Source: Vreelandella titanicae BH1 (GTDB lineage Bacteria; Pseudomonadota; Gammaproteobacteria; Pseudomonadales; Halomonadaceae). From it: a stretch of DNA of 64,000 nucleotides. Made by a program: the position numbers and the translations under genes. Positions 47,940-55,472 of this stretch are shown piece after piece (within the stretch, counting starts at the first letter, position 1; every line of letters starts with the position of its first letter). The stretch covers positions 124,001 to 188,000 of the forward strand of contig NZ_AOPO01000007.1 in the NCBI RefSeq assembly GCF_000336575.1, in the 5' to 3' direction. The notes under the pieces were generated by a model. It did no database searches, was not told the DNA's origin, and saw only the letters and a program-made list of their open reading frames with translations.

Positions 47940-48461
47940 ATGTACAGTGAAATTTTAAGTAACCTTGGGGCAAGGGCATTGAAAGATGATTCAATTGAGC
48001 AATGTTCTTATGAGCAAGTATGCTCAGAGCTCGATATCAGACTACCAGATGATTATGTGTTGCTGTTAAATGATTATAATGGCTCAATTGTTTTTGATAA
48101 TGGGACTATGTTTAAGCCAAAACAAAAAACTCCGATTGATTCAGAAGATGGCTTTCAGTCATTGGAGATTCTTTATGGTTTAAGTGGAAAGAATAATTTA
48201 ATAAAGAAAAATGTGATGTATAAAGATCAGATTCCGGCTGGTTTTGTAACAATTGGTGAATCTATTGGAGGCAGTCAGATATGCGTGTCAAGCGCTGGCG
48301 GTGGTATTTATTTTTGGTTTCATGAGGCTGAAACTGATGATGGCTCTCTACTTGTAGTGTCGGATAGTCTCAATAGCTTTATTAATTCACTGATAATTGA
48401 CGACATGCAAGGTAAAAATAAAAGAGAAGTGGATGATTCAGGCTCATTTTTAGATTTTTAA
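47940..48461 (+). CDS. SUKH (SMI1/KNR4) family immunity protein
   Basis: A 173-residue acidic protein with a GAGGAGGG ribosome site. The pattern LDIRLPDDYVLLLNDYNG, then FVTIGESIGGSQICVSS and GIYFWFHEAETDD, is that of SUKH immunity proteins, which bind diverse nuclease toxins. It follows the relic of a WHH-like toxin, a usual pairing. With the toxin lost it is an orphan immunity gene. The DNA is AT-rich. Confidence 0.75.
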   Translation: MYSEILSNLGARALKDDSIEQCSYEQVCSELDIRLPDDYVLLLNDYNGSIVFDNGTMFKPKQKTPIDSEDGFQSLEILYGLSGKNNLIKKNVMYKDQIPAGFVTIGESIGGSQICVSSAGGGIYFWFHEAETDDGSLLVVSDSLNSFINSLIIDDMQGKNKREVDDSGSFLDF

Positions 48462-48483
48462 TCGTGATGGATGGGAGTTTTAA

Positions 48484-48819
48484 ATGAGTGTTAATCTACA
48501 GGGTAATGTAGTTCAGGAGGTCTTGCTTTTAGTACCTCACAAGTGGGATAAAATTCAGCTGAATATTGAAATTGATGATATTGAAGGTGAATTAGTCATT
48601 AGCCCGAAGGGAAAGTATTTTATTGGTGATGAATTGTATGAGTTACGCTTAGGAGTTGATACCACTAATGCTTTTAAAGAACTCCGCAAGGTTATGGCTC
48701 AGAACGATAGGGAAAGCCGAGCCTGGACTATCTGCGACCTTGATGTTCAAAATGATGGCCAATACGATTTTAAGTTCTCATATGATGAACCACCTAGGTT
48801 GGCTACTTTGAAAAATTGA
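48484..48819 (+). CDS. Second YezG-like immunity protein, orphan
   Basis: A 111-residue paralogue of the protein at 44159, with the last 40 residues nearly the same (RAWTICDLDVQNDGQ, FKFSYDEPPRLATLK) and more change in the first 70. No YeeF-like toxin tail lies next to it; it directly follows the SUKH gene. It may protect against a variant of the nuclease tail of the intact effector. The divergence in the N-terminal part is where specificity may lie. Confidence 0.68.
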   Translation: MSVNLQGNVVQEVLLLVPHKWDKIQLNIEIDDIEGELVISPKGKYFIGDELYELRLGVDTTNAFKELRKVMAQNDRESRAWTICDLDVQNDGQYDFKFSYDEPPRLATLKN

Positions 48820-48836
48820 TAATAAAGGCTCTTCGT

Positions 48837-48862
48837 CGGTAGTGTCAGAATTCTGTGTCAGC
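48837..48862 (+). repeat. Cassette-junction repeat, copy C
   Basis: CGGTAGTG then TCAGAATTCTGTGTCAGC, one T shorter than copies A and B. It lies 17 bases after the immunity stop and before a truncated DUF2169 copy. Confidence 0.7.
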
Positions 48863-48903
48863 TCATGAATCCAGGGTATAACGGTTTGTAATTGGCGGGA
48901 ATT

Positions 48904-49793
48904 GCACCCTGCTCTCGCCCACAGGCCAGCCGCGCAGCACCTGGCAGGTGCGGGTGCAGGTGGGCTCTGTGGACAAACGCCTGATCGTGCGCGGGCCACG
49001 GGAGTTCCGCTGGCAACTGCTCGGTGGCTGGCGGGTCACTGACCCCACACCGGTGAGCGAAGTCCCGCTGAATTACCGCTACGCTTTCGGCGGCCACTAC
49101 AGCCTGCCCGGCGGGGACGCCCTCGCTAACACGCTCTACTACCCCGACAACTCCGCCGGGCGGGGCTGGTTGCCATCACGCGCTGACTATAAACGGGTAT
49201 CCAGCGAGGTCGCCAGGTACCTCAAACCCGACCTGAACGCCGTCACGCAGTTGCCCGCACCTCAACTAGAAGACCCGGACTGGCTGGTTACCTCACCCTT
49301 TGATCGTCCGGCCCCGGCAGGTTTTGGCCCCATTGCCCCCTGGTGGGAGCCCCGGGTGAGTTATCAAGGCACCTTCGACGATCACTGGAAAACCCAGCGG
49401 TTGTCCTACTGGCCCGAAGACTTCGACTATCGCTTTCACCACAGCGCCCCGGCGGATCTGGTCGCGCCTGACTACTTGCGTGGTGACGAACTGATGGTCC
49501 TCACCAACTGCTTAGCTAATAGCCGGGCGATCATGGTGGGGGACCGCCAACGGCTGCGTCACCGCACCCGGCTACCGGGCATCGCCCTGCACGCCCTTAC
49601 CGACCATGCCAGTGGCCAGCGCGGCAATACTCCGCTAGCCCTCGACAGCGTGGTGATCGACCTGGATCGGGAAGACGTTAGCCTCACCTGGCGGGCACTG
49701 TTCCCGCTGGATAACCCGCTCAAGCAGGTACGCATCCGGCGCGCACCGCTGGCGGCGACCTCATCCACCGGAGGGGGACGTCATGTCGGATAG
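48904..49793 (+). pseudogene. 5'-truncated DUF2169 copy (cassette 3)
   Basis: Matches the intact gene from about base 41571 to its end without internal frameshifts; the in-frame ATG at 48948 would give 281 residues. The first 92 or so codons are missing, and the copy begins in an unrelated flank after repeat C. Whether the shortened protein folds is unknown; I treat it as a pseudogene. It is separated from the intact gene by about 7.5 kb and is highly similar at the DNA level. Confidence 0.8.
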
Positions 49794-50200
49794 TAGCCTA
49801 ACCATCTGCATCGGCGGTCAAAGCCCCTGCGAAGGCGATGATAAGGCCACCAACGCAGGCACGCCCGACGATACTTACGCGGCAGCCCACCAAGGCGAAA
49901 CCCTTAGCGGGTAGGCCCTTCATGCCGGTAATGCGGAGGCCCGCTGGGCAATCCGGTGAACTACTCGCCCAACGTGATCACCGTCGGGCAGCGCACCTAC
50001 CGGGTCGGTGATTTATGCCAAGGCACCGAGGGCAACGACGGGGCGGTCGTGGGCTCCGTCACGTCCCAAGGTAGTGGCCATGTGCTGTTTTTAACCGGAC
50101 ACGACAACGTCAAAGCCAACGGCCAACCGGTCTGACGGCAGCGAATGCATGATCAACTGCGATGCTGCTGGAGTAGGCGGCGCCAAGGGCTATGTACACA
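49783..50200 (+). pseudogene. Decayed DUF4150 copy (cassette 3)
   Basis: Starts with an ATG overlapping the DUF2169 end, as in the intact cassette, but meets a stop at 49912-49914 (GGGTAGGCC where the intact gene has GGCCAAGCT). A deletion near 49945 removes about 80 bases and another near 50130 alters the phase again. The remainder (YSPNVITVGQRTYRVGDLCQ) is clearly DUF4150. Confidence 0.85.
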
Positions 50201-50210
50201 CGAATATAAA

Positions 50211-50483
50211 ATGCTTGAAGAAGTAAAGCTTATAGAGAGCTTCGACGGGGAAACGGAATTTTTAGCATCTGATGGCGAATGGTACCCGCTTAAAGATGTC
50301 GATATGTCGCATAAAGTAAATGCTGTAACATAGTGAAATAGAGGAGGAAGAAGATTTGGAGAAAAATTCAAAGAAGTCAGGCAGTGAATACTGGGTTCTA
50401 AGAATTATACAACCACGATTCGATTAACCGATCACAGGTGCGCGGCTGAGAGAGACATATCAGCCACCATTGCAATAAACTAA
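50211..50483 (+). pseudogene. HNH-type nuclease toxin tail with three stops at Trp positions
   Basis: Reading 50211-50483 in one phase gives FLASDGEWYPLKDVDMSHKV, then NAVT**NRGGRRFGEKFKEV and RQ*ILGSKNY. I recall HNH/EndoVII-like toxin tails with the pattern DMxHKxDAVTWWNxxGRxxGxKxxEVRxxMLxxxNY. The stops TAG, TGA and TGA sit where Trp (TGG) is expected, each a G-to-A change. Otherwise the frame runs without indels to TAA at 50481. The TPR gene follows 15 bases later. I am fairly sure of the family type but not the exact subfamily. Confidence 0.6.
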
Positions 50484-50498
50484 ACAAGGGTTGGCTTT

Positions 50499-50960
50499 AT
50501 GGGAAAAATACCTCTTGATAAAGACGTCGAAAGTTTTGTGTATAAGTGCGGAACGAAAGCACGGGAGTCTATGAGTGCGGGAGATTTTGATTCTGCAGAA
50601 AAATTCTACTTAGAAGCATGGAGTGCACTGCCTTATCCAAAAGAAAGTCATGATCATGCGCATAGTATTTCGGTTGCAGTGACGAAGTTTTATCGAGAAA
50701 TCGGAGAAACAGAAAAATCGTTGTCTTGGCTAAAAATAGCCAAGAAGGCTTATGGCAATAGCATTGCTGGTGAAGCAAGCCTTGGTTTTCTCTTGGCCAC
50801 CATTTTATACGAAGGGGGACGGTTTGATCAGGCTTATGAGGAATTTGATAAACTTTTTAAGAAATATAACAAGCGACCTTTTCAAGGAGAAAAGAATGAG
50901 TATCTGGAGTTTTATTTGAATAAACGTGTTAAAGAGGGTGGTGGCGATGAAGCTTCCTGA
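50499..50960 (+). CDS. TPR-like protein, likely immunity protein
   Basis: A 153-residue helical protein with TPR-like repeats (AGDFDSAEKFYLEAWSALPY and GRFDQAYEEFDKLFKKY). It follows the broken nuclease tail directly and overlaps the next TPR gene by 14 bases. TPR proteins of this length are frequent neighbours of nuclease toxins in polymorphic toxin loci. The target cannot be determined. The DNA is AT-rich. Confidence 0.6.
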   Translation: MGKIPLDKDVESFVYKCGTKARESMSAGDFDSAEKFYLEAWSALPYPKESHDHAHSISVAVTKFYREIGETEKSLSWLKIAKKAYGNSIAGEASLGFLLATILYEGGRFDQAYEEFDKLFKKYNKRPFQGEKNEYLEFYLNKRVKEGGGDEAS

Positions 50961-51372
50961 CAGTGTATACGATGACATCGAAAGGTTGTCAGAAAAAGGC
51001 AACGCTTTTTTGGATGGAGGAAAGTGCGACGCAGCCATAGGTGAGTGGGAGGAGGCCTTATCCCTGGTTCCGGAGCCTAGAAGTGATTGGGAAGCGTCTA
51101 CATGGCTATATAGCTCTATTGGTGATGCGTATTTTCAAAAAGGTGATTACTATAAAGCTAAAGAATCACTTTTTGATGCTCTAAACTGTCCAGATGGTGT
51201 AAACAACCCGTTTATTCATTACATGCTTGGGAAAACTTTGATCAAGCTTAATGATGAAAATGGTATACCAAGCTTTCTAAAAGCATATCTTCTGGATGGA
51301 TTGGAAATATTTGAACTTGATGAAGAGGGTGGAGAGTACTTGAACCTTTTGAAAAAGAGAAAATTGATATAA
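50947..51372 (+). CDS. Second TPR-like protein, likely immunity protein
   Basis: A 141-residue protein starting MKLPDSVYDDIERLSEKGNA with the TPR segments GGKCDAAIGEWEEALSLVPE and KGDYYKAKESLFDALNC. It has the same architecture as the upstream TPR protein and starts inside its end, so both are co-translated. The pair may be successive immunity genes from two toxin tails or may act together. A GTG seven codons earlier is an alternative start. Confidence 0.6.
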   Translation: MKLPDSVYDDIERLSEKGNAFLDGGKCDAAIGEWEEALSLVPEPRSDWEASTWLYSSIGDAYFQKGDYYKAKESLFDALNCPDGVNNPFIHYMLGKTLIKLNDENGIPSFLKAYLLDGLEIFELDEEGGEYLNLLKKRKLI

Positions 51373-51452
51373 ATTCATGTCTTGGGGAAGGCTGAATAAT
51401 TGCCAATATTTGTCAACTCTCATTTAAGCTGACAAAAAAGTCAAAAATGAGA

Positions 51453-51503
51453 GCGTTCAAAACTCTGTGTCAGCCAATTTACAGATCGATATGATTATTT
51501 AAG
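51453..51503 (+). repeat. Cassette-junction repeat, copy D (divergent)
   Basis: GCGTTCAAAACTCTGTGTCAGC aligned over about 50 bases with copy A, including the downstream half (ATCGATATGATTATTTAAG against GTAGATATGATCGTCTAG). It is the most degraded copy. Confidence 0.55.
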
Positions 51504-51570
51504 CGGTGTGCCAAAGTCCACTCTCGTCTTAGCCTTCGGTAGTCATTACCACTTGTCCGAAGGGGACGCC
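51504..51570 (+). pseudogene. 21-codon relic of DUF2169 (cassette 4)
   Basis: Bases 51508-51570 read VPKSTLVLAFGSHYHLSEGD, matching VPLDYRYAFGGHYSLPDGD of the intact adaptor. It is all that remains of a fourth module after repeat D. Confidence 0.6.
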
Positions 51571-51669
51571 ACCACCAGATGTTGTATAAAACCATCTTGT
51601 TAAAGCTTTGATTGTCTAAAACACTCAGGATGTTAAGGTGAATAATTTTAATTATTTTAAGGGATTTAC

Positions 51670-52014
51670 ATGAAAGTTTCTGATTTAAATGCATTGATTA
51701 TGTTTTTAATACCATTGGTTATTTCTATTGCTTTCCTTTATTGCATGGTTAAAGCTTTCTTTTATACATCTGCGCCCTCAGGGCCGGCATCGATTGGAAG
51801 AGCATTCGGTTTTCTTGCTGCTGGTGAGACTGTTAGTGCATTGAGTGTTTGGTATCTATTTTACTATGGGCCATTTAGACTTTCTAATGATTTTATTATA
51901 TTTATAAGTTGTTTGTTGCTAGTGCCTGTTTTTATATGCATAAGCGTTGGGTCAGGCTGCTTGGCTGCAAGGAGCTATGAACATGTAGGGAACATGAATG
52001 CGAAAATTTTATAA
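51670..52014 (+). CDS. Small membrane protein, possible immunity protein
   Basis: A 114-residue protein with about three membrane helices: residues 8-28 (IMFLIPLVISIAFLYCMVKA), 45-65 and 75-97. No family recognised. The start is supported by GGGATTTACATG, a moderate ribosome site. It sits at the end of the decayed cassette region where immunity genes occur, and membrane proteins often protect against pore-forming or envelope toxins; this is inference. A further hydrophobic stretch in another frame at about 52012-52155 may be a continuation broken by a frameshift. Confidence 0.45.
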   Translation: MKVSDLNALIMFLIPLVISIAFLYCMVKAFFYTSAPSGPASIGRAFGFLAAGETVSALSVWYLFYYGPFRLSNDFIIFISCLLLVPVFICISVGSGCLAARSYEHVGNMNAKIL

Positions 52015-52271
52015 GTGTTGGTTTCTTTATACATTTATTGATTTCTTTCATAGTGTTTTTTAACTCTGGTTATGTTTTATTCATGATGCTAAGTTTTATT
52101 CCATGTAGTTTGTTAGGTGTTTTTTATCAGCTTAAAAAGGGAAGTAGGAGATAACGCAGGTGGTTGCGTCGCTCCAGTATCCATATATTCCATAAAGACA
52201 TAAGCACCTCTCAACAAAGAATTTCCCGCACTCTACAGCTATCGTTAGGCTTATAACTATTGTCCATGTCT

Positions 52272-52307
52272 ACCAAAAGCGCCTGTTTGTTAACAGGCGC
52301 TTTTGGT
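52272..52307. terminator. Perfect 16-bp hairpin with A and T tracts before the yeeE gene
   Basis: Stem ACCAAAAGCGCCTGTT with AACAGGCGCTTTTGGT and loop TGTT. The core stem is flanked by AAAA and TTTT, so it can act as a terminator on either strand. It ends 18 bases before the yeeE ATG, so a promoter upstream of it would have to read through: either it closes the toxin region or acts as an attenuator. Confidence 0.65.
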
Positions 52308-52325
52308 GCTGCTAAAGGTGAATGT

Positions 52326-53537
52326 ATGTCTACAACGACGGTTGCTGCGCCGCAGAGCTATCGCGTGCCGCTGATAGCCACAGCGGCGATTGTGCTGGGT
52401 GCGTTGCTTATTGGGGTTGTCTTTGACGCCAACATTGGCCTGTTGATGATTGTCGGCGGGCTATTTGGCATGGTGCTGTATCACGCTGCCTTTGGTTTTA
52501 CCTCAGCGTGGCGGGTATTTATTACTGAGCGGCGGGGGCGTGGCCTGCGTGCCCAAATGGTGATGCTGGCCATTGCCGTGGTGCTGTTTTTCCCTGCCCT
52601 GGGGGCGGGCACGCTGTTTGGTAACGAGGTGTCGGGCTTTGTGGCGCCTATTGGTATCTCCGTGCTTGTAGGGGCGTTCCTGTTCGGTGTGGGCATGCAG
52701 TTAGGCGGCGGCTGTGCCTCTGGCACGCTGTTTACCGCGGGCGGCGGTAACGCTCGTATGTTGATTACGCTGGTGTTCTTTATTGTCGGCTCGGTGATTG
52801 GCTCGGCGCATTTTGCCTGGTGGCAGAGCTTACCGGCTTTTCAACCGGTATCGCTGGTTAACGTCGCCGGGGTCAGTGGGGGGATCGCCATTAGCCTGGT
52901 GCTGTTTGCGGCTATTGCGGCGTTTACCTGGGTGATGGAGAAGCGTCGTCATGGTCAGTTAGAACAGGCGCCCATGGTCGATAAGCATGGCTATGAGCGT
53001 TGGTTGACTGGGCCTTGGCCGTTAGTGGCGGGCGCGGTGGCGTTGGCGCTGCTCAACTTTGCCACCTTGGCACTGGCAGGCCGCCCTTGGGGAATTACCT
53101 CTGCGTTTGCGCTGTGGGGTGCTAAAGGCTTTGAACTGGTGGGCGGCGATGTCAGCCAGTGGGGCTATTGGCAGTCCCCTGGCAACGCAGCGGCCCTTAA
53201 AGCCAGCGTATGGAGCGACATCACTACGGTAATGAATGTCGGTATTATGCTGGGCGCGCTGGCTGCCGCCAGCTTGGCGGGTCGCTTTGCACCTAACTTC
53301 AGAATCCCGTTGAAATCTATCTTGGCCGCGGTCATCGGCGGCATCTTGCTAGGTTATGGCGCGCGTTTGGCGTTTGGTTGCAATATTGGTGCTTACTTCA
53401 GCGGCATTGCCTCTGGCAGCCTTCACGGTTGGGTATGGCTGGTAGCGGCGTTTGCGGGCAACATGTTTGGCGTTAAGCTGCGGCCGTTCTTCTTCGCTGG
53501 CGTGGAGGGGCGCAAACCCACCGCTAAAACTTGCTAG
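52326..53537 (+). CDS. YeeE/YedE family sulfur-compound transporter
   Basis: A 403-residue inner-membrane protein with about ten hydrophobic helices. The conserved cysteine motifs of YeeE (TsuA) are present: GGGCASGTLFTAGGGN in the first half and LAFGCNIGAYFSGIASGS in the second. In characterised members these cysteines hand thiosulfate through the membrane. I start at MSTTTVAAPQSYRV (AAAGGTG upstream); an earlier ATG reads through the hairpin. A strong terminator follows, so it is monocistronic. The substrate is probably thiosulfate or a related sulfur ion. Confidence 0.87.
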   Translation: MSTTTVAAPQSYRVPLIATAAIVLGALLIGVVFDANIGLLMIVGGLFGMVLYHAAFGFTSAWRVFITERRGRGLRAQMVMLAIAVVLFFPALGAGTLFGNEVSGFVAPIGISVLVGAFLFGVGMQLGGGCASGTLFTAGGGNARMLITLVFFIVGSVIGSAHFAWWQSLPAFQPVSLVNVAGVSGGIAISLVLFAAIAAFTWVMEKRRHGQLEQAPMVDKHGYERWLTGPWPLVAGAVALALLNFATLALAGRPWGITSAFALWGAKGFELVGGDVSQWGYWQSPGNAAALKASVWSDITTVMNVGIMLGALAAASLAGRFAPNFRIPLKSILAAVIGGILLGYGARLAFGCNIGAYFSGIASGSLHGWVWLVAAFAGNMFGVKLRPFFFAGVEGRKPTAKTC

Positions 53538-53571
53538 GGCATCGTTAGATCACTAGTTAATCGCGCCATCA

Positions 53572-53609
53572 CGCCTCGGTTTAGGCTTCCTAAACCGAGG
53601 CGTTTTTTT
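53572..53609 (+). terminator. Terminator after the yeeE gene
   Basis: 14-bp stem CGCCTCGGTTTAGG / CCTAAACCGAGGCG followed by seven T, 35 bases after the stop. Confidence 0.92.
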
Positions 53610-53728
53610 ATCAACATGGTCGCTCTCTTCCACCTTTGTCGCAGGAGCATGTTACATTACGCTCAAACGCCGCAAACGCCCGATGTTGCTGCATTGCAGC
53701 AGTGATTGACATAAAAAAGAGAGTGCTT

Positions 53729-55408
53729 ATGACTACCGAGAGTAGACGCCCCCTATACCTTCCTTACGCCGGTCCTTCTTTGCTCGAAATGCCGCTATTG
53801 AACAAAGGCAGCGCGTTTACTCAGCAGGAGCGCTTGGCGTTTAACCTGATTGGTTTGCTGCCGCAGAAGGTAGAAACTATTGAGGATCAGCTAGAGCGGG
53901 TCTACCGCCAGTACCAACAATGCCATAGCGACCTCGAAAAGCACATCCACCTGCGCGCCATTCAAGACGACAACGAAACACTCTATTTCCGTATGGTTTC
54001 CCAGCATCTTGAAGAGATGCTGCCGATTATTTACACCCCCACGGTAGGGCAGGCGTGTCAGGAATTTTCCAACATTTACCGTAACCACCGCGGCCTGTTT
54101 ATTAGCTATCCTGACCGCGAACATATGGATGATATCCTGCGCAGCGCCACCAAAGATAATGTCAAAGTGATCGTAGTGACCGATGGTGAGCGCATTCTAG
54201 GCCTCGGCGACCAGGGCATCGGGGGCATGGGTATCCCGATTGGTAAACTGGCGTTGTATACCGCCTGTGGCGGTATTAGCCCCGCCTACACGCTGCCGAT
54301 CATGATTGATGTGGGCACTAACAACAAAGCGCTGCTGGATGATCCCATGTACATGGGCTGGCGCCACGAGCGGGTAGGGCAGGAAGAGTACGATGCTTTC
54401 ATGGCAGAATTTATCGCTGCTGTGAAGCGCCGCTGGCCGAACGTGCTGCTGCAGTTTGAAGACTTTGCCCAGGCCAATGCGGTGCCGCTGCTAGAGCGCT
54501 ATCGCAACGAGCTTTGCTGCTTCAACGACGATGTGCAGGGGACTGCCTCTGTGGTGGTGGGTACGCTAATGGCGGCTTGTCAGGCCCGGGAAGAGACCAT
54601 TGCCCAGCAGCGTGTGGTGTTTGTAGGTGGCGGTTCCGCGGGGTGTGGAATCGCCGAGCAGGTGGTCGTAGCGATGGAAGCGGAGGGCTTGACCGAAAGC
54701 GAAGCACGGTCGCGTATTTACATTGTCGATCGCGACGGCTTGATGACCAGCGATCAAGAGTGGCAGCGCGACTTCCAGCGCCGGTTAGCCCACGACCCTT
54801 CGCTAGTCGCCGAGTGGAATGGCCAGGGTCTGGAAGAGACGATTGCTCAGATCAAACCAACAGTGCTGATCGGTGTCTGCGGCCAGCGCGGTATCTTCAC
54901 CGAGCAGGTGGTGCGCACCATGCACGCGGGCTGTGAGCACCCGGTCATCATGCCGCTCTCTAACCCTACTTCCCAGGCAGAGGCCGTGCCAGAGGATGTT
55001 ATTCGCTGGACCGACGGCCAAGCCTTGGTAGCCACCGGTAGCCCCTTTGCGCCGGTGGTTTACAATGGCCGTACTTATCCGATTGCCCAGTGCAACAATG
55101 CCTATATCTTCCCAGGCATTGGGTTGGGCGTGATTGCTGCCAGTGCCAATCGAGTCACCGACGAGATGCTGATGAGCGCCTCGCGGGCGCTGGCCCGTGA
55201 AGCGCCGCTGGTTAAAGAGGGCAAGGGTGCTTTGCTGCCGCCGCTATCGCGTATTCGCGATATCAGCAAGTCGATTGCTTTTGAAGTGGCTGCCCAGGCA
55301 CAGCAGAATGGCGTGGCACTGAAAACCAGTGGTACGACGCTACGGGAACTGATTGAAAAGGCGTCCTGGTCGCCAGATTATCGCACCTATCGCCGTCGCG
55401 CTTTTTAA
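53729..55408 (+). CDS. maeA: NAD-dependent malic enzyme
   Basis: A 559-residue malic enzyme, oxidative decarboxylation of malate to pyruvate. Family motifs are [40 protein letters not shown] and [20 protein letters not shown], and the NAD-binding [18 protein letters not shown]. The length matches E. coli MaeA (565). I begin at [13 protein letters not shown]; an upstream extension to 53636 is open but atypical. It links the TCA cycle to pyruvate and sits tail to tail with acnA. Confidence 0.94.
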   Translation: MTTESRRPLYLPYAGPSLLEMPLLNKGSAFTQQERLAFNLIGLLPQKVETIEDQLERVYRQYQQCHSDLEKHIHLRAIQDDNETLYFRMVSQHLEEMLPIIYTPTVGQACQEFSNIYRNHRGLFISYPDREHMDDILRSATKDNVKVIVVTDGERILGLGDQGIGGMGIPIGKLALYTACGGISPAYTLPIMIDVGTNNKALLDDPMYMGWRHERVGQEEYDAFMAEFIAAVKRRWPNVLLQFEDFAQANAVPLLERYRNELCCFNDDVQGTASVVVGTLMAACQAREETIAQQRVVFVGGGSAGCGIAEQVVVAMEAEGLTESEARSRIYIVDRDGLMTSDQEWQRDFQRRLAHDPSLVAEWNGQGLEETIAQIKPTVLIGVCGQRGIFTEQVVRTMHAGCEHPVIMPLSNPTSQAEAVPEDVIRWTDGQALVATGSPFAPVVYNGRTYPIAQCNNAYIFPGIGLGVIAASANRVTDEMLMSASRALAREAPLVKEGKGALLPPLSRIRDISKSIAFEVAAQAQQNGVALKTSGTTLRELIEKASWSPDYRTYRRRAF

Positions 55409-55418
55409 TCACTCGGCT

Positions 55419-55446
55419 AAAAAAAGCCCCCACCGAGGTGGGGGCA
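55419..55446 (-). terminator. Terminator of acnA
   Basis: Stem GCCCCCAC / GTGGGGGC. Read on the minus strand it is followed by seven T, so it terminates acnA; maeA transcripts from the other side meet no T-run. Confidence 0.85.
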
Positions 55447-55472
55447 TGCAAGCATTGGTAGGTTTTACCCTT

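Noticed and set aside
50211..50483. Stop-codon recoding (TGA read as Trp)
   Set aside because: One of the three stops is TAG, and TGA is used as a normal stop throughout the window, so a pseudogene is simpler.
44524..51503. A complete insertion sequence bounded by the junction repeat
   Set aside because: No transposase-like frame exists between any two copies, and all copies are in the same orientation.
55426..55445. The hairpin as the terminator of maeA
   Set aside because: The T-run follows the stem only when read on the minus strand, so it belongs to acnA.
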